Origin: JADJOY01 sp046331705 [NCBI: bacterium]
Lineage (GTDB): Bacteria; JADJOY01
DNA length: 64,000 bases
Direction: 5' to 3'
Assembly: GCA_046331705.1 (NCBI GenBank)
Contig: JAXLQJ010000012.1
Location: 62,001 to 126,000, forward strand
Shown: in pieces, positions 1 to 9,189 of the stretch
How the letters are laid out: the number at the start of each line of letters is the position of its first letter
Position numbering within the stretch: the first letter of the stretch is position 1
Program-made: the position numbers and the translations under genes
The notes under the pieces: model-generated
Database searches by the model: none
Seen by the model: the letters and a program-made list of their open reading frames with translations, nothing else
Told to the model about the DNA's origin: nothing

Positions 1-549
1 GGCCTGCGATTTCCCGATCGCCTCCGCGGCGGCCTTGAACGCGGCGTTTTGCTGCTCGACCTCGCGCGCCGAGGTGATGTCCTGCCACTCGAGCGTGCTG
101 CCGGCGTAGTTGCCGGCCGCGTCGAACACCGCGCTCACGTGCTGGCGGATGCGCAGCGGGCCGATGTTGATCTCGCCGACGTGGGGGAGGTTCTTGGGGT
201 CGCCGAGCAGCCGGCGCTGGCGCTCCGGGTTCGCGTGGAACGCGTCGATGCAGCTTCCCAGCACCCGATCGGCGGCGAAGCCCGGGTAGACCTTCTGGAG
301 GACGGGTTCGAGCCCGCGCAGGAGCTCGAGCGACGACTTGTTGACGAAGGTCACGACCAGATCGCGGTCGACTGCCATGATCGCGGTCTTGACCCCGTCG
401 AGCGCGGAACGCAGGCGAGCCACCTCGTGACTCCGTTCGTCCGCCTTCGCGGCGCGCGGCGCGCGGCGACTCGCGTCGTAAGCCGCGCTCGGCGTCTTGG
501 TCTTGGCCTTGGCCCTGGCGGCAGTCACGCGTCGTTTCGCGGTCGGCAT
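1..549 (-). CDS. PAS-domain protein, probable chemoreceptor (partial)
   Basis: The reading frame opens at an ATG at 549 and stays open to the left edge, so only the first 183 residues are visible. A basic, Ala/Lys-rich N-terminus of about 40 residues is followed by one PAS domain (about residues 48-165), with the typical 'IMAVDRDLVVTFVNKSS' core and an 'EWQDITSAREVE' end leading into a helix. No membrane segment is seen. It is the last visible gene of a cheY-cheA-cheW operon, 47 bp after cheW. By position and by the PAS-then-helix layout it is probably a soluble PAS-containing methyl-accepting protein. The signalling domain would lie outside the window, so a histidine kinase or another PAS protein cannot be excluded. 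Confidence 0.7.
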   Translation of the reverse strand, partial: MPTAKRRVTAARAKAKTKTPSAAYDASRRAPRAAKADERSHEVARLRSALDGVKTAIMAVDRDLVVTFVNKSSLELLRGLEPVLQKVYPGFAADRVLGSCIDAFHANPERQRRLLGDPKNLPHVGEINIGPLRIRQHVSAVFDAAGNYAGSTLEWQDITSAREVEQQNAAFKAAAEAIGKSQA

Positions 550-596
550 TTCGTGCTTCTCCTTCCGGCCCGCGCTCGCTTGGCGCGGGTCTGATG

Positions 597-1115
597 TCAG
601 TGGGTTTGGGCGTCCAATGAGATGAGCTCGCGCTCGTTCAGCAGCCGATCGATGTCGAGGAGGATGATCATCTTCTTGTCCACGGTCGCGAGGCCCTTGG
701 CGAACTGCGCGTCCAACGCGGTCCCGAAATCCGGTGTTTCCTTGATCTCGTTCTCGGGCAGGTTGTAGACGTCGGAGACCGCGTCCACGACCACGCCCAT
801 CACGCGGCTCTGCTCCCCGCGCTCGACCTTCACCACCACCACCACCGTGGTGCGGCCGTAGTCGGCGGAATCGAGCCCGAAGCGCTCGCGCAGGTCGATG
901 ATCGGCACGATGGTGCCGCGCAGGTTGATGACGCCCTTCACGAACGTGGGCGTGTTCGGGAGCCGGGTCGCGCGCTCCCAGCCGCGGATCTCCTGCACCC
1001 GCAGGATGTCCACGCCGTATTCCTCGCCGGCGAGGATGAAGGTGAGGTATTGGCCGCCGTTCTCCGGCGATCCGCTGATGGTTCGATCGATCTCGGTCGT
1101 TTGTGCGGTGTTCAT
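597..1115 (-). CDS. cheW: CheW chemotaxis coupling protein
   Basis: This 172-residue protein consists almost entirely of a CheW domain, including 'YLTFILAGEEYGVDILRVQEIRGW' split over residues 24-47 and the 'GVINLRGTIVPIIDLRERFGL' region. CheW proteins couple receptors to the kinase CheA in the cytoplasmic array. An upstream in-frame codon would add 23 residues overlapping cheA, but the ATG at 1115 has a GAGGAA ribosome-binding site and sits 10 bp after the cheA stop, so it is preferred. The length is normal for the family. It belongs to the operon with cheA, cheY and the PAS protein. Confidence 0.95.
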   Translation of the reverse strand: MNTAQTTEIDRTISGSPENGGQYLTFILAGEEYGVDILRVQEIRGWERATRLPNTPTFVKGVINLRGTIVPIIDLRERFGLDSADYGRTTVVVVVKVERGEQSRVMGVVVDAVSDVYNLPENEIKETPDFGTALDAQFAKGLATVDKKMIILLDIDRLLNERELISLDAQTH

Positions 1116-1125
1116 GATGGGTTCC

Positions 1126-3249
1126 TCAGGCCGCGGCGGCCATCTCTCCACGAGCCTCGGGCTCGTAGCCAGAAGTGGTGGCACGATGTCGTGAGATTTG
1201 AACGAGACCGGCGATGTCGAGGATCAACGCCACGACGCCGTTCCCCAGGATCGTGGCGCCCGAGACCCCCTCGAGCCGCCGGAAATTGGTTTCCAGGCTC
1301 TTGATGACGACTTGCTGCTGACCCAAGAGCTCGTCGACCACCAGCCCGAGCTTCTGGCCGTCGTTCTCGACCACCACCGTGAGCTGGCCCGAGAGCGAGC
1401 GGTGGCCGCCCGCCAAGCCGAAGAGCTCGTGCAGGCGCAGCACCGGGATGATCTCGTTGCGCAGGCGATAGACCTCGGCGCGCCCGGCGATCGAGTTGAG
1501 CAGCGCGCCCTGGATCTGCAGCGACTCGACGATCGAGACCAGCGGGATGATGTAGGTCTCTTGACCGACGCGCACGAGCTGGCCGTCGAGGATCGCGAGC
1601 GTCAGGGGCAGGCGGATGGCGAACGTGGTGCCGACGCCGGCTTCGGAGCGCACCGACACCGTGCCGCCCAGGTCCTGGATGTTGCGTCGCACCACGTCCA
1701 TGCCGACGCCGCGGCCCGAGACGTCGCTCACTTCCTTCGCGGTGGAGAGCCCGGGCAGGAAGATCAAGTCGAAGATCTGCTCGTCCGGGACGTCGCCGTC
1801 ACCGCCGATGAAGCCCTTCTTGCGGGCGGACTCGAGGATCCGGGCACGGTCGAGCCCGGCGCCGTCGTCGCGCACCTCGATCACCACGCTGCTGCCCTGG
1901 TGGAACGCGTTGAGGTGCACCACGCCGACCTCGGGCTTGCCGGCAGCGCGACGTTGCTCGGGCGGCTCCACGCCGTGGTCGATCGAGTTGCGGATCAGGT
2001 GCACCAGCGGATCGGCGATCTTCTCGAGCACGGTCTTGTCGAGCTCGGTGTTCTCGCCGCTGGTCCGCATCTCGATCTGCTTGCCGAGCTGGCGGCCGAG
2101 ATCGCGCACCAGGCGGGTGAAGCGATTGAACGTGCTGCCGATCGGCAGCATGCGGATGCGCATCACGCTGTCTTGAAGCTCGCGGGTGTTGCGCGCGAGC
2201 TGGGCGAGGCCCTGGCGCAACGCCTCGAGGCGGCTCAGGTCGAAGTCGTGGTCGATCTCGCCGAGCATCGACTGGGTGATGACGAGCTCGCCCACCATGT
2301 TGATGAGCGCGTCGACCTTCTCGATGCTGACGCGGATCGACGACGCCTCCGAGCTCACGGCGACCGCGCCGCTCGCGCGGCCGACCTTGTCGGGCGTGAG
2401 CGCCGCGGACGGCGCCGGGCTGGCGCCGCTGGTGGCGGGCACCGCCGTCGCGCTCGCCGCGTTCGCGACGGCGGTCGCTTGCTCCGCGTCGTCGCGCACG
2501 ACCTCCGCCGCGCCGATCTCGGTGATCGCGAGGTCGCAGTCGTCGTCCACCCACGCGAAGGCCTCGCGGATCGCGGACTCCTCGACGGCGCCCACGAGCC
2601 GCAGGTTCCACGCGAGGTAGCAGTCCTCGGGAGCGAGCTCGACGAGGCTCGGCAACGCGCTGGTGTCGCATTCCGCGCTGAGCTCGCCCAGCGACTCGAG
2701 CTCGCGCAGGATGCGCGCGGGCTCGTTGCCGGTGCGCAGCAGGTGGCGGTGCGGTCGAAAGACGATGTCGAAGCGACGCGTGGCGCCGGGCGTGCTCGCG
2801 TCGTCCGCGGACGGTGCGACGGGGGCCGCCGCCGGCGCATCTCGTTCGGGACACGATGCCAGCGCCGCCTTGAGCTCGGTTTCCAGATCGGCGATCAGCG
2901 CCGTGTCCGTGGCGGTGCCGTGGCGGGCGGCGTCGAGCATGCCGCGCAGGCCGTCCACGCACCGCAGCAGCAGATCGACCTCGCTCTGAGTGGCGGCCCG
3001 CTGACCGGCTCGATAGAGATCGAGCAAGGTCTCGACGTGGTGCGTGAAGTTGGTGACCTCGCCGAAGCCGAACGCACCCGCCGCGCCCTTGATCGAATGC
3101 GCGGCGCGAAAGATCGGGTGGATGCGCTCGCCGTCGGGGTCGTCCGCGAGGCCGAGCAAGCCGGACTCGAGGGTCTCCAGCCCTTCGCGCGCTTCCTCGA
3201 AGAATGCGTCGATCAGCTCTGCCGAGATGCGGTTCGACTTGGTCGCCAC
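1126..3249 (-). CDS. cheA: Chemotaxis histidine kinase CheA
   Basis: This 707-residue hybrid kinase has the full CheA order. An Hpt domain carries the phospho-accepting His at residue 51 ('AAHSIKGAAGAFGF'). A P2-like segment spans about 160-250, followed by an Ala/Thr-rich linker, a dimerisation helix pair (about 295-360), a HATPase core with the N box 'HLIRNSIDHGVEP' near residue 415 and G box 'GRGVGMDVV', and a C-terminal CheW-like domain. It should phosphorylate the CheY encoded 4 bp upstream under receptor control. No receiver domain is fused. No cheR or cheB is visible nearby; they may lie beyond the left edge. Confidence 0.95.
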   Translation of the reverse strand: MATKSNRISAELIDAFFEEAREGLETLESGLLGLADDPDGERIHPIFRAAHSIKGAAGAFGFGEVTNFTHHVETLLDLYRAGQRAATQSEVDLLLRCVDGLRGMLDAARHGTATDTALIADLETELKAALASCPERDAPAAAPVAPSADDASTPGATRRFDIVFRPHRHLLRTGNEPARILRELESLGELSAECDTSALPSLVELAPEDCYLAWNLRLVGAVEESAIREAFAWVDDDCDLAITEIGAAEVVRDDAEQATAVANAASATAVPATSGASPAPSAALTPDKVGRASGAVAVSSEASSIRVSIEKVDALINMVGELVITQSMLGEIDHDFDLSRLEALRQGLAQLARNTRELQDSVMRIRMLPIGSTFNRFTRLVRDLGRQLGKQIEMRTSGENTELDKTVLEKIADPLVHLIRNSIDHGVEPPEQRRAAGKPEVGVVHLNAFHQGSSVVIEVRDDGAGLDRARILESARKKGFIGGDGDVPDEQIFDLIFLPGLSTAKEVSDVSGRGVGMDVVRRNIQDLGGTVSVRSEAGVGTTFAIRLPLTLAILDGQLVRVGQETYIIPLVSIVESLQIQGALLNSIAGRAEVYRLRNEIIPVLRLHELFGLAGGHRSLSGQLTVVVENDGQKLGLVVDELLGQQQVVIKSLETNFRRLEGVSGATILGNGVVALILDIAGLVQISRHRATTSGYEPEARGEMAAAA

Positions 3250-3253
3250 GGTG

Positions 3254-3616
3254 TCACCCGATGACCTTGCGGATGGTTGCGAGAAGCGTGTCCGGGTCGA
3301 ACGGCTTCACGATCCAGCCCGTCGCGCCGGAGGCCTTGGCTTGCTGCTTCTTGTTGGGGTCCATTTCGGTCGTGAGGACCAAGATGGGCGTGAATTTGTA
3401 GGTCGCGAGCCCGCGCAGCTTTCCGATCAGCTCGAGCCCGTTCATGTTCGGCATGTTCACGTCGGTGATGACGAGCTGGACCGAACGGCCCTGCGCCACC
3501 CTCAGCGCCGCGACACCGTCCTCCGCTTCGAGCACCTGATGCCCGGCGGACGTGAGGGTCGAGGCCACCAGCTTTCGCATCGAAGGCGAATCATCCACGG
3601 CGAGGATGCTTGCCAT
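3254..3616 (-). CDS. cheY: CheY-type response regulator
   Basis: A single receiver domain of 120 residues. The acidic pair is at residues 8-9 ('AVDDSPSMRKLV'), the phospho-acceptor Asp is at residue 52 ('VITDVNMPNMNG') and the conserved Lys lies in 'GWIVKPFDP'. There is no output domain, so it should act by protein contact, for example at a motor or pilus complex or as a partner of CheA, whose gene begins 4 bp downstream. The tight spacing implies translational coupling. Confidence 0.93.
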   Translation of the reverse strand: MASILAVDDSPSMRKLVASTLTSAGHQVLEAEDGVAALRVAQGRSVQLVITDVNMPNMNGLELIGKLRGLATYKFTPILVLTTEMDPNKKQQAKASGATGWIVKPFDPDTLLATIRKVIG

Positions 3617-3650
3617 CAGAATCTCCTTGCCTACGTCCGGTGAACGAAGA

Positions 3651-3917
3651 TCAGGTGAGAGCCAAGCGAGCCGTCAGCCCGAGCCGCGCCACGCTGGCGC
3701 GCGCGGCCGGTCCGACCTCGCTCCACCGCACGCTCGAGCCCTTTGCACCCATGTCCGCCAGGAAGGCCAGCAGCACCTGCGCGCCGGCGGTGTCGATGCG
3801 TTCGACCGCCGCGCAGTCGAGGGTCACCGAATCCCCTCCCGCGAGCGCCGCGAGCAGCTGCTCGCGAAGCGAGGACGCGCAATCCAGGTCGACGAGCGCG
3901 GGCAGCGTGACGTCCAT
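3651..3917 (-). CDS. STAS-domain protein
   Basis: This 88-residue protein is a minimal STAS domain with the signature 'VERIDTAGAQVLLAFLADMG' (about residues 38-57). In anti-sigma factor antagonists this loop carries a phosphorylatable Ser or Thr; here the matching residue is Thr after Asp. Upstream in-frame starts would give a 226-residue protein with a Pro/Arg-rich, non-coding-looking extension, so the ATG at 3917 is chosen. It is the first gene of the che operon, 34 bp before cheY. Small STAS proteins appear in some deltaproteobacterial chemosensory clusters. Whether this one regulates the array or a separate partner switch is unknown. Confidence 0.8.
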   Translation of the reverse strand: MDVTLPALVDLDCASSLREQLLAALAGGDSVTLDCAAVERIDTAGAQVLLAFLADMGAKGSSVRWSEVGPAARASVARLGLTARLALT

Positions 3918-4363
3918 GGTGAGCGTCCTCGGGCCGGAATCTGAGCGCCGGGCAAATGGGTTTGGGGTGGGCGATCCGGTGCCGAGCTGACGGGCGATAC
4001 GACCCACGCCCGTTCGGCGGTAGCCCTCCGAGCAAGGGCCGTGCCGCCGGCAGTCGGGGGCGAGCTCATCGTCGCTAGTCCTCGATTCTGCGGTTTTTTG
4101 GGGGTGATCGAGGGGGGCTCGCCGAGAACGCGGCCACCCGGGCAGAACGACCTCCCGGCCAGACCAAGCTGCCCGGGCTGGGCAAGAACTGCAGGGATCA
4201 CCTGCCCGGTGCCCGGGCTTGGTGACCGCGCCGCCGACCACCCGATTCACGAGCCGAGGTGCGCCTGGGGAGGTGCAGCTCTGGGGAACCGTGACGTAGG
4301 TGACGGTCTGGTGCGCCGCCGTGTGCGACAAGCGCCGTTTGCGCCCGTTTACGCACCCGACCC
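3918..4363. other. Divergent intergenic region
   Basis: These 446 bases separate the leftward che operon from a rightward small gene and must hold the che promoter. I see GC-rich sequence with several copies of GCCCGGGC, a T-run near 4094-4100 and no convincing reading frame or consensus promoter. Confidence 0.5.
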
Positions 4364-4729
4364 GTGCCGCTTCGCTATACGATCGATCCCGAACGCAGGC
4401 TCGTCGTCACGTCGTACGAGGGGACCGTGACGGATGCCGACCTGCTCGATCATCAACGCGCCATTCTGAGAGATCCGGATTTTTGCCCGGATTATCACCA
4501 GCTCTCCGATGCTCGCGGCACCACGCGGCTGCTCGTGACGGGCGACGGGATCCGGGCGCTCGCGGAGACCAACGTGTTCTCGGCGCTTTCGCGCCGCGCG
4601 ATCGTCGTGGTGGGCACCGCCCAGTTCGGGCTGGCCCGCATGTTCCAGACGCTGAGGGAGCGCGGTCCCGAGCGGATCGAGATCTTCACGGACTACGACG
4701 AGGCGGTGCGGTGGCTCGCGGCGGGCTGA
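4364..4729 (+). CDS. Small cytoplasmic protein, STAS/SEC14-like fold suspected
   Basis: This 121-residue protein starts with GTG. It has alternating strands and helices: 'LRYTIDPERRLVVTSYEGTV' near the start, then 'FCPDYHQLSDARG' and 'RAIVVVGTAQFGLARMF'. This pattern resembles short STAS/SEC14-like proteins (SpoIIAA-like fold) that are common and mostly uncharacterised in environmental proteobacteria. There is no signal peptide and no catalytic motif. It is divergent from the che operon, whose first gene is also a STAS protein. The family assignment rests on pattern only. Confidence 0.6.
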   Translation: MPLRYTIDPERRLVVTSYEGTVTDADLLDHQRAILRDPDFCPDYHQLSDARGTTRLLVTGDGIRALAETNVFSALSRRAIVVVGTAQFGLARMFQTLRERGPERIEIFTDYDEAVRWLAAG

Positions 4730-4765
4730 TCGGGCCAGCGCGAGCCTGACCCGAGGCTGCCACCG

Positions 4766-6805
4766 TCAGCGCGGCGCGCGTGGCGCGACGTCTCGATCCA
4801 GGTCGTCGGCGAGAAGCTGGTCGAGGCTCGCGCCGCCGCGCACGGCGAGCCGGGACCGAAAATCCGTCATCGCCTTGCGCACCCGCAACACCTTGCCGTT
4901 GACGAGATTGGCCACGGTGATCGCGGTGTCCTCGGTGAGGGTGTTGCTCGGCAGCATGCGGCGCAGCGCATCCACGTCGATCAGGTCGCGAACGCGAAGG
5001 CTCGCGAGCGAGTCGAGAAAGCGCTTGGCGGCGACGCGCTCGTGCTTGGGGATGCGGGCCAGCACCGCGTTCGGATGGTCTTGGTATTCGTCGGCGATCT
5101 CGGCGAGGCCGTCGCGCAAGAGGTCGAGCGCTTCGTCGGCGAGCTGATTCGCGAAGAAGCGGAACACGTCGTTGGCCGTGACGGGCTCGAGCCCGCGCGC
5201 GGTGTGGTCCTTCCAGTCGGTCACCAGCAGCACGTCGACCTCGGAGAGCAGGAACCCGAAGTCGTCGTCGTGGGCGAGGTCGCGAATCAGGTCGTTGATC
5301 TCGGCGGCGCCCATCTCGCGAGTGAAGGCCCGCGGCACGGTCGTGAGCCCCGTGATCACGTCGTCGAGGCTCGCGTCGCCGAAGATCGGCGACCCGAAGG
5401 CATCCGCCACCGCGTCGCGCACCGGTGCCAGGGCACGGGCGACGGCGGCGGCGCTGCGGGCGCCGCTCGGATCGGCGAGCAGTCGATCGAGGCTCGCTTC
5501 CGCGTCGGCGAGCGATCGTCGAGCACGGCGCAGCGCCCGTGCGGCGTCGGGGAGCGCGCCCTCGAGCCGGGCCGCCGCGCGATCGAGGACGGCGGCGAGG
5601 TCGTGCAGCGCGCCCGCGCTGCGGGTCACGAGCTCCGTCGCCTGGGCGGCGGACGCGGGCGAGCCGCTCGCGAGGGCATCGAGCGCGTGGTCGAGGCGCT
5701 CGACCATCCGGCGCGCGGAATCCCGCACGCGCGTGGCGGAGTCGAGGAAGCGCTGCTCGTCGGCGTCGAAGGCGTAGCGCGCCGGGCGATTCTCGATCTC
5801 CCCCTGCTCGATGCGGTAGCCGAGCGCCGCGCGCGCACGGTCGCCGAAGCCGAGCTCGAGGGTCAACCAGGTCTCGAGGACGTTCTCCTCCACGGTGCCG
5901 AAGCGGTCGGTGCCGACTCGCACCCGCGCACCGGGCGTGATCGTCACGTGGTCGTCGAGGAAGCGCACGGCGGTGAGGTTCGCCCACGCGAGATGCGCGT
6001 CGGCGATGCGTCGCTCCACCGTGCCGCCGTAGGCGCGGGTGAGGGTGAGGTCGCCCCCCAGCGCGAGCCCGCTGCGGGTGGTCAGCGCGATCTCGAGGCC
6101 GAGCTCGCTGGTGGTGCTGCCGATCGCGCCGTGCAGCCGGAGCGTGGTCGCGAGCGAGGCGTCTTCCGCGCCGAGGCGAAGGCCGCCATCCCCGGCGAGC
6201 CACGGCTCGGGAACGGCCAGCAAGGTCACATCCGTGGTCGCGAGGCTGTAGTCGGCGTCGGGAAGGCGCACCGTCGGTGCCAGGTGCGTGAAGAGCGCGA
6301 CATCCGTCGTCGGCGCGAGCGTCGCGCCGAGCGCCGCGCCGAGCGAGAGCTGCGGGAAGACGTGCTCGACGTCGATGCGCGCGCCATAGCGCGCGGCGAG
6401 GCGCAGCGGGCCCAGCGGGGTGACGGAGTCGACCGGCTCGCCGAGCGGCGCCGTGACGTAGGCCGACAGGAACGAACGCAGCGCCGAGTCGCGGCTCTCG
6501 TCGTCGATGTACGGCTCCCCGTCGATCCAGAAGAGCGATGCGGCGACGCCCCAGCGGGTACGGCCGTCGTCGCGTTCGAGGGCGAGCGAGCCGAAGGGCG
6601 CGAAGAAGATCTCGTCGCCGCGGTAATGGCCAGCGGTGAGCGAGAGATCGGGAAGCAAGGCGTAGCGCACGGCCTGGGTGCGATCGTCCAGCACGATCTC
6701 CCAGGGTGGCGGCTGGTCGCCAGCGGCGGCCGCCGCCGTCGCCCACAGCGCGCAGCCACATCCTGTGACACGCCAAACGTGGCGCCACGAGGGGGCGCGT
6801 GACAC
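4766..6805 (-). CDS. Large secreted protein of unknown function
   Basis: This 679-residue protein begins with a GTG at 6805 and a signal-peptide-like stretch ('GCGCALWATAAAAAGDQ', about residues 16-32). Residues 35-360 are strand-rich with repeated amphipathic segments and many Gly, Thr and Asp, resembling outer-membrane barrel or beta-sandwich proteins. Residues 365-480 are Ala/Arg-rich helix, probably coiled coil. The C-terminal 200 residues are mixed helical and include 'DDDFGFLLSEVDVLLVTDW'. I recognise no family. A barrel followed by a long helix is unusual. It is followed by the next leftward gene set only after a stop, so it may be a single-gene unit. Confidence 0.7.
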   Translation of the reverse strand: MSRAPSWRHVWRVTGCGCALWATAAAAAGDQPPPWEIVLDDRTQAVRYALLPDLSLTAGHYRGDEIFFAPFGSLALERDDGRTRWGVAASLFWIDGEPYIDDESRDSALRSFLSAYVTAPLGEPVDSVTPLGPLRLAARYGARIDVEHVFPQLSLGAALGATLAPTTDVALFTHLAPTVRLPDADYSLATTDVTLLAVPEPWLAGDGGLRLGAEDASLATTLRLHGAIGSTTSELGLEIALTTRSGLALGGDLTLTRAYGGTVERRIADAHLAWANLTAVRFLDDHVTITPGARVRVGTDRFGTVEENVLETWLTLELGFGDRARAALGYRIEQGEIENRPARYAFDADEQRFLDSATRVRDSARRMVERLDHALDALASGSPASAAQATELVTRSAGALHDLAAVLDRAAARLEGALPDAARALRRARRSLADAEASLDRLLADPSGARSAAAVARALAPVRDAVADAFGSPIFGDASLDDVITGLTTVPRAFTREMGAAEINDLIRDLAHDDDFGFLLSEVDVLLVTDWKDHTARGLEPVTANDVFRFFANQLADEALDLLRDGLAEIADEYQDHPNAVLARIPKHERVAAKRFLDSLASLRVRDLIDVDALRRMLPSNTLTEDTAITVANLVNGKVLRVRKAMTDFRSRLAVRGGASLDQLLADDLDRDVAPRAPR

Positions 6806-6836
6806 GGGGGCCTCGGTCGAACGCGAGCGGACGCGT

Positions 6837-7205
6837 TCAGCCGTCGATCGCCGCGACCGAGTTGCCGCCGGGAAAGCGGGGAAGGGTGCTGAGCGAGCGC
6901 GGATCGAGCGCGGGGCGGGGATCGTCGGTGGGCGGCAGATAGAGCTCGACCGCCCAGCCGTGGGCGTTCTCGGGCACGGAGTCGAGGGCCTGCAGCAGGG
7001 CGTCGAGGACGCGATCCTCGCCGCCGGGCTCGGAGCTCACGCAGTAACCGACGACGCGTGCGTACGGCCAGGCGCTCCACCACAGATCGAGGAGCAAGCC
7101 CGTGGGGCCGTGCTCCACCACCAGCTCCCACAGCCCGCGCTCGGAGAAGAGCTTGCGACGCGTGCCGGGCGCATGCCGATGTCGGCGCGCTTCTCGGAAT
7201 TGCAT
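6837..7205 (-). CDS. Hypothetical cytoplasmic protein
   Basis: This 122-residue protein starts at the ATG at 7205, behind a strong GGAGG ribosome-binding site. It is basic at the N-terminus (several Arg/His), with a central amphipathic segment 'GLLLDLWWSAWPYARVVGY' and an acidic, Pro-rich C-terminal half. No signal peptide and no known domain were recognised. It is divergent from the XRE-type regulator gene, with which it shares a short AT-rich promoter region, and may be a target of that regulator. Confidence 0.6.
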   Translation of the reverse strand: MQFREARRHRHAPGTRRKLFSERGLWELVVEHGPTGLLLDLWWSAWPYARVVGYCVSSEPGGEDRVLDALLQALDSVPENAHGWAVELYLPPTDDPRPALDPRSLSTLPRFPGGNSVAAIDG

Positions 7206-7261
7206 GGTTGCCTCCGGATGACGGCGTGCGCCCCCGTCGTCGCCGTCCTCGTCGTCGCGGA

Positions 7262-7316
7262 TGATGCTAAATCAATATCACGGCTATTGCAAATACGAAT
7301 CAACGTGTTATCGTTG
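7262..7316. promoter_or_regulatory. AT-rich divergent promoter region
   Basis: A short AT-rich island in otherwise very GC-rich DNA. The rightward promoter candidate is TTGCAA (7287-7292), a 16-bp spacer and TATCGT (7309-7314). The leftward candidate uses the same self-complementary TTGCAA, a 17-bp spacer and TAGCAT (the complement of 7264-7269). The two promoters would share one -35 box, so binding there would control both genes. Confidence 0.45.
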
Positions 7317-7497
7317 GGTCATGCGCCGACCGCCCGCGACACCCGCCACGGTTCGAAGCCGCGCTCGTGGATGCCCGGGAGACCCAGCCATGGTGGCTGG
7401 ATGCACCCCTTGCGCGGATTCGTGCCCCCGTGACGGGTCCGCGGGCGGTGGGCCATCCTTTCCTCGGCTGCCGCGTCCAACGCGGCGCTGAGACGCC

Positions 7498-9189
7498 ATG
7501 AAGTCGCGTGAGCTGAGCGTTCGCATCGGCGTGCTGTTGCGCGAGCTGCGGAAGGATCGCGGCCTCTCCCAGCGCGCCGCGGCCGAGCGCGTCGGCTGGC
7601 CCCAGCCCAAGCTCTCGCTGCTGGAGCAAGGCCGCCTCGATTTCGGCGCCCTCGAGCTGGTGGTGGGGCTCGCGGACGAGCTGGGTGTCGCGCCCGCCGA
7701 GGTGCTGGCGACGGCGCTCGGAGAAGCCGGACCCGACGCACGGCCCGGTGCGGACCGGGCATGGTTGCTGTCGGCGTCGCGGTTGCTGACCGTCCTCACG
7801 GAGGGCGGAAAGGCGCTGGTGCTCGATCGGGTGTCGCCCTTCCAGGCGCTCGGCGCCGACGCGCCGCCCGCGCGATGGGTGATGGCGCTGGTGCGCGCCC
7901 GCGCGTTCGGCGCCGTGCCGAGCGGCGCGCATGCGAGCGGGTGGATCCTGCCGTTCGCGCCGAGCCTGATCCGGCTCGGTTGCGAGGAGCTCGAACGCGC
8001 GCCCGAGGCGAGCGCGCTGACCGCCGAAGCGCGCGCCGCGATCGGTCGCGAGGCGCAGCGTTTCGCGCTGGCCCACGATCTCGCGGCACGTCCCGCCGAG
8101 GCGCTGGCGCTCGCGGATGCCCTGGCCGCCGAGTACCCGATGCCCGAGATCGAGTACCTGCGCGGTGTGCTGCACCATCAGCTCGGTGCCACGCCGCTGG
8201 TGGTCAAGGGCTGCGTGCAACGCGCGCTCGATCGCTTGGACGAGCGGCCGCCCACCGACTTGCGCGCCGACCTCGTCGTGGCGGGGTTGCTCGCGCAGCT
8301 CGAGGTCGCCGCCGATGCGGCGGAGCACGCTCACGACACCACCACGCCCGCGTCGGAGCGCCGCATCGATCGGGCCATCCGGCTCCTGGATGCGGCGGGC
8401 TTCGCGCAGGGCCGGGTTCACCTGGAGGTGCGCCGTGCGGTCGCGGATCACGAGCGTTTGCGCGTTGCCCGCACGCCGGCGTCGCGCGCGACACCCGCCG
8501 TCTTAGCGCCGGATGCGACCTGGATCGCCGAGTGGCACGCGGTCGCCGCGGTGCTGGCGCGCGCACGCGCCGAGTACCAAGCGCTCGGCGTGGCGATGGG
8601 GACGGCGTACGTCGAAGACTGGCTGGCGCGGCACCACGAGCTCGCCGGCGAATACGAGCGCGCGCTCGACTGGGTGGCGAGCGCCGCCCACCGCTATCGC
8701 GATCTCGGTCAACGTCGCTGGGAATGCTCGGCCGAGATCCGCGCCGCGCATTACCGAGCGGCGCTCGCGTTCGCCGTGCTCGGCGTCCACGACGATGCCG
8801 CGGTGACCGGCCGCCGCCTCGCGGGCGCGGCGGGAGATCGCGCCGTGGCCCTTCTCGACGAGACCCAGGCGAGCGTCGAGGCGCAGCTCGCCAGCGGCGA
8901 CGTCACGCCCTACGAACGCCCGCTTCTCGAGATCCATCGCGCGCTCGCCGCGGGGCGGCTTGCGGGGTTTCTCGCGCTGCGGCGCGGGGAGCGCGGACGC
9001 ATCGACGCGCTCGCCCGTGGCTACCGCGCGGCGAAGGACGCCGCGCTGGCGCAGCTCGACGACGAGGTCGACGCCACCGAGGCGACCCGGCGCGACGCGC
9101 TCGCGTCGTTTCGCGCCCTCGAGCGCGCGCATCCGCTGCTCCGCGGTGGATCGAGGACAGGAGCGAGGACCGGCCGTGACACGCACTGA
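7498..9189 (+). CDS. XRE-family regulator with long C-terminal helical domain
   Basis: This 563-residue protein has an N-terminal helix-turn-helix of the XRE/Cro type (residues about 7-65, '[22 protein letters not shown]' with 'KLSLLEQGR'). About 490 Ala/Arg/Glu-rich residues follow, predicted helical and TPR-like by eye ('[19 protein letters not shown]'). Long XRE proteins with a helical sensor part often bind a peptide or protein partner; that role is inferred here. The stop overlaps the start of the next gene, a calcium-repeat lipoprotein, by 14 bases, so the two are probably co-expressed. The ATG start has only a weak ribosome-binding site. Confidence 0.8.
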   Translation: MKSRELSVRIGVLLRELRKDRGLSQRAAAERVGWPQPKLSLLEQGRLDFGALELVVGLADELGVAPAEVLATALGEAGPDARPGADRAWLLSASRLLTVLTEGGKALVLDRVSPFQALGADAPPARWVMALVRARAFGAVPSGAHASGWILPFAPSLIRLGCEELERAPEASALTAEARAAIGREAQRFALAHDLAARPAEALALADALAAEYPMPEIEYLRGVLHHQLGATPLVVKGCVQRALDRLDERPPTDLRADLVVAGLLAQLEVAADAAEHAHDTTTPASERRIDRAIRLLDAAGFAQGRVHLEVRRAVADHERLRVARTPASRATPAVLAPDATWIAEWHAVAAVLARARAEYQALGVAMGTAYVEDWLARHHELAGEYERALDWVASAAHRYRDLGQRRWECSAEIRAAHYRAALAFAVLGVHDDAAVTGRRLAGAAGDRAVALLDETQASVEAQLASGDVTPYERPLLEIHRALAAGRLAGFLALRRGERGRIDALARGYRAAKDAALAQLDDEVDATEATRRDALASFRALERAHPLLRGGSRTGARTGRDTH

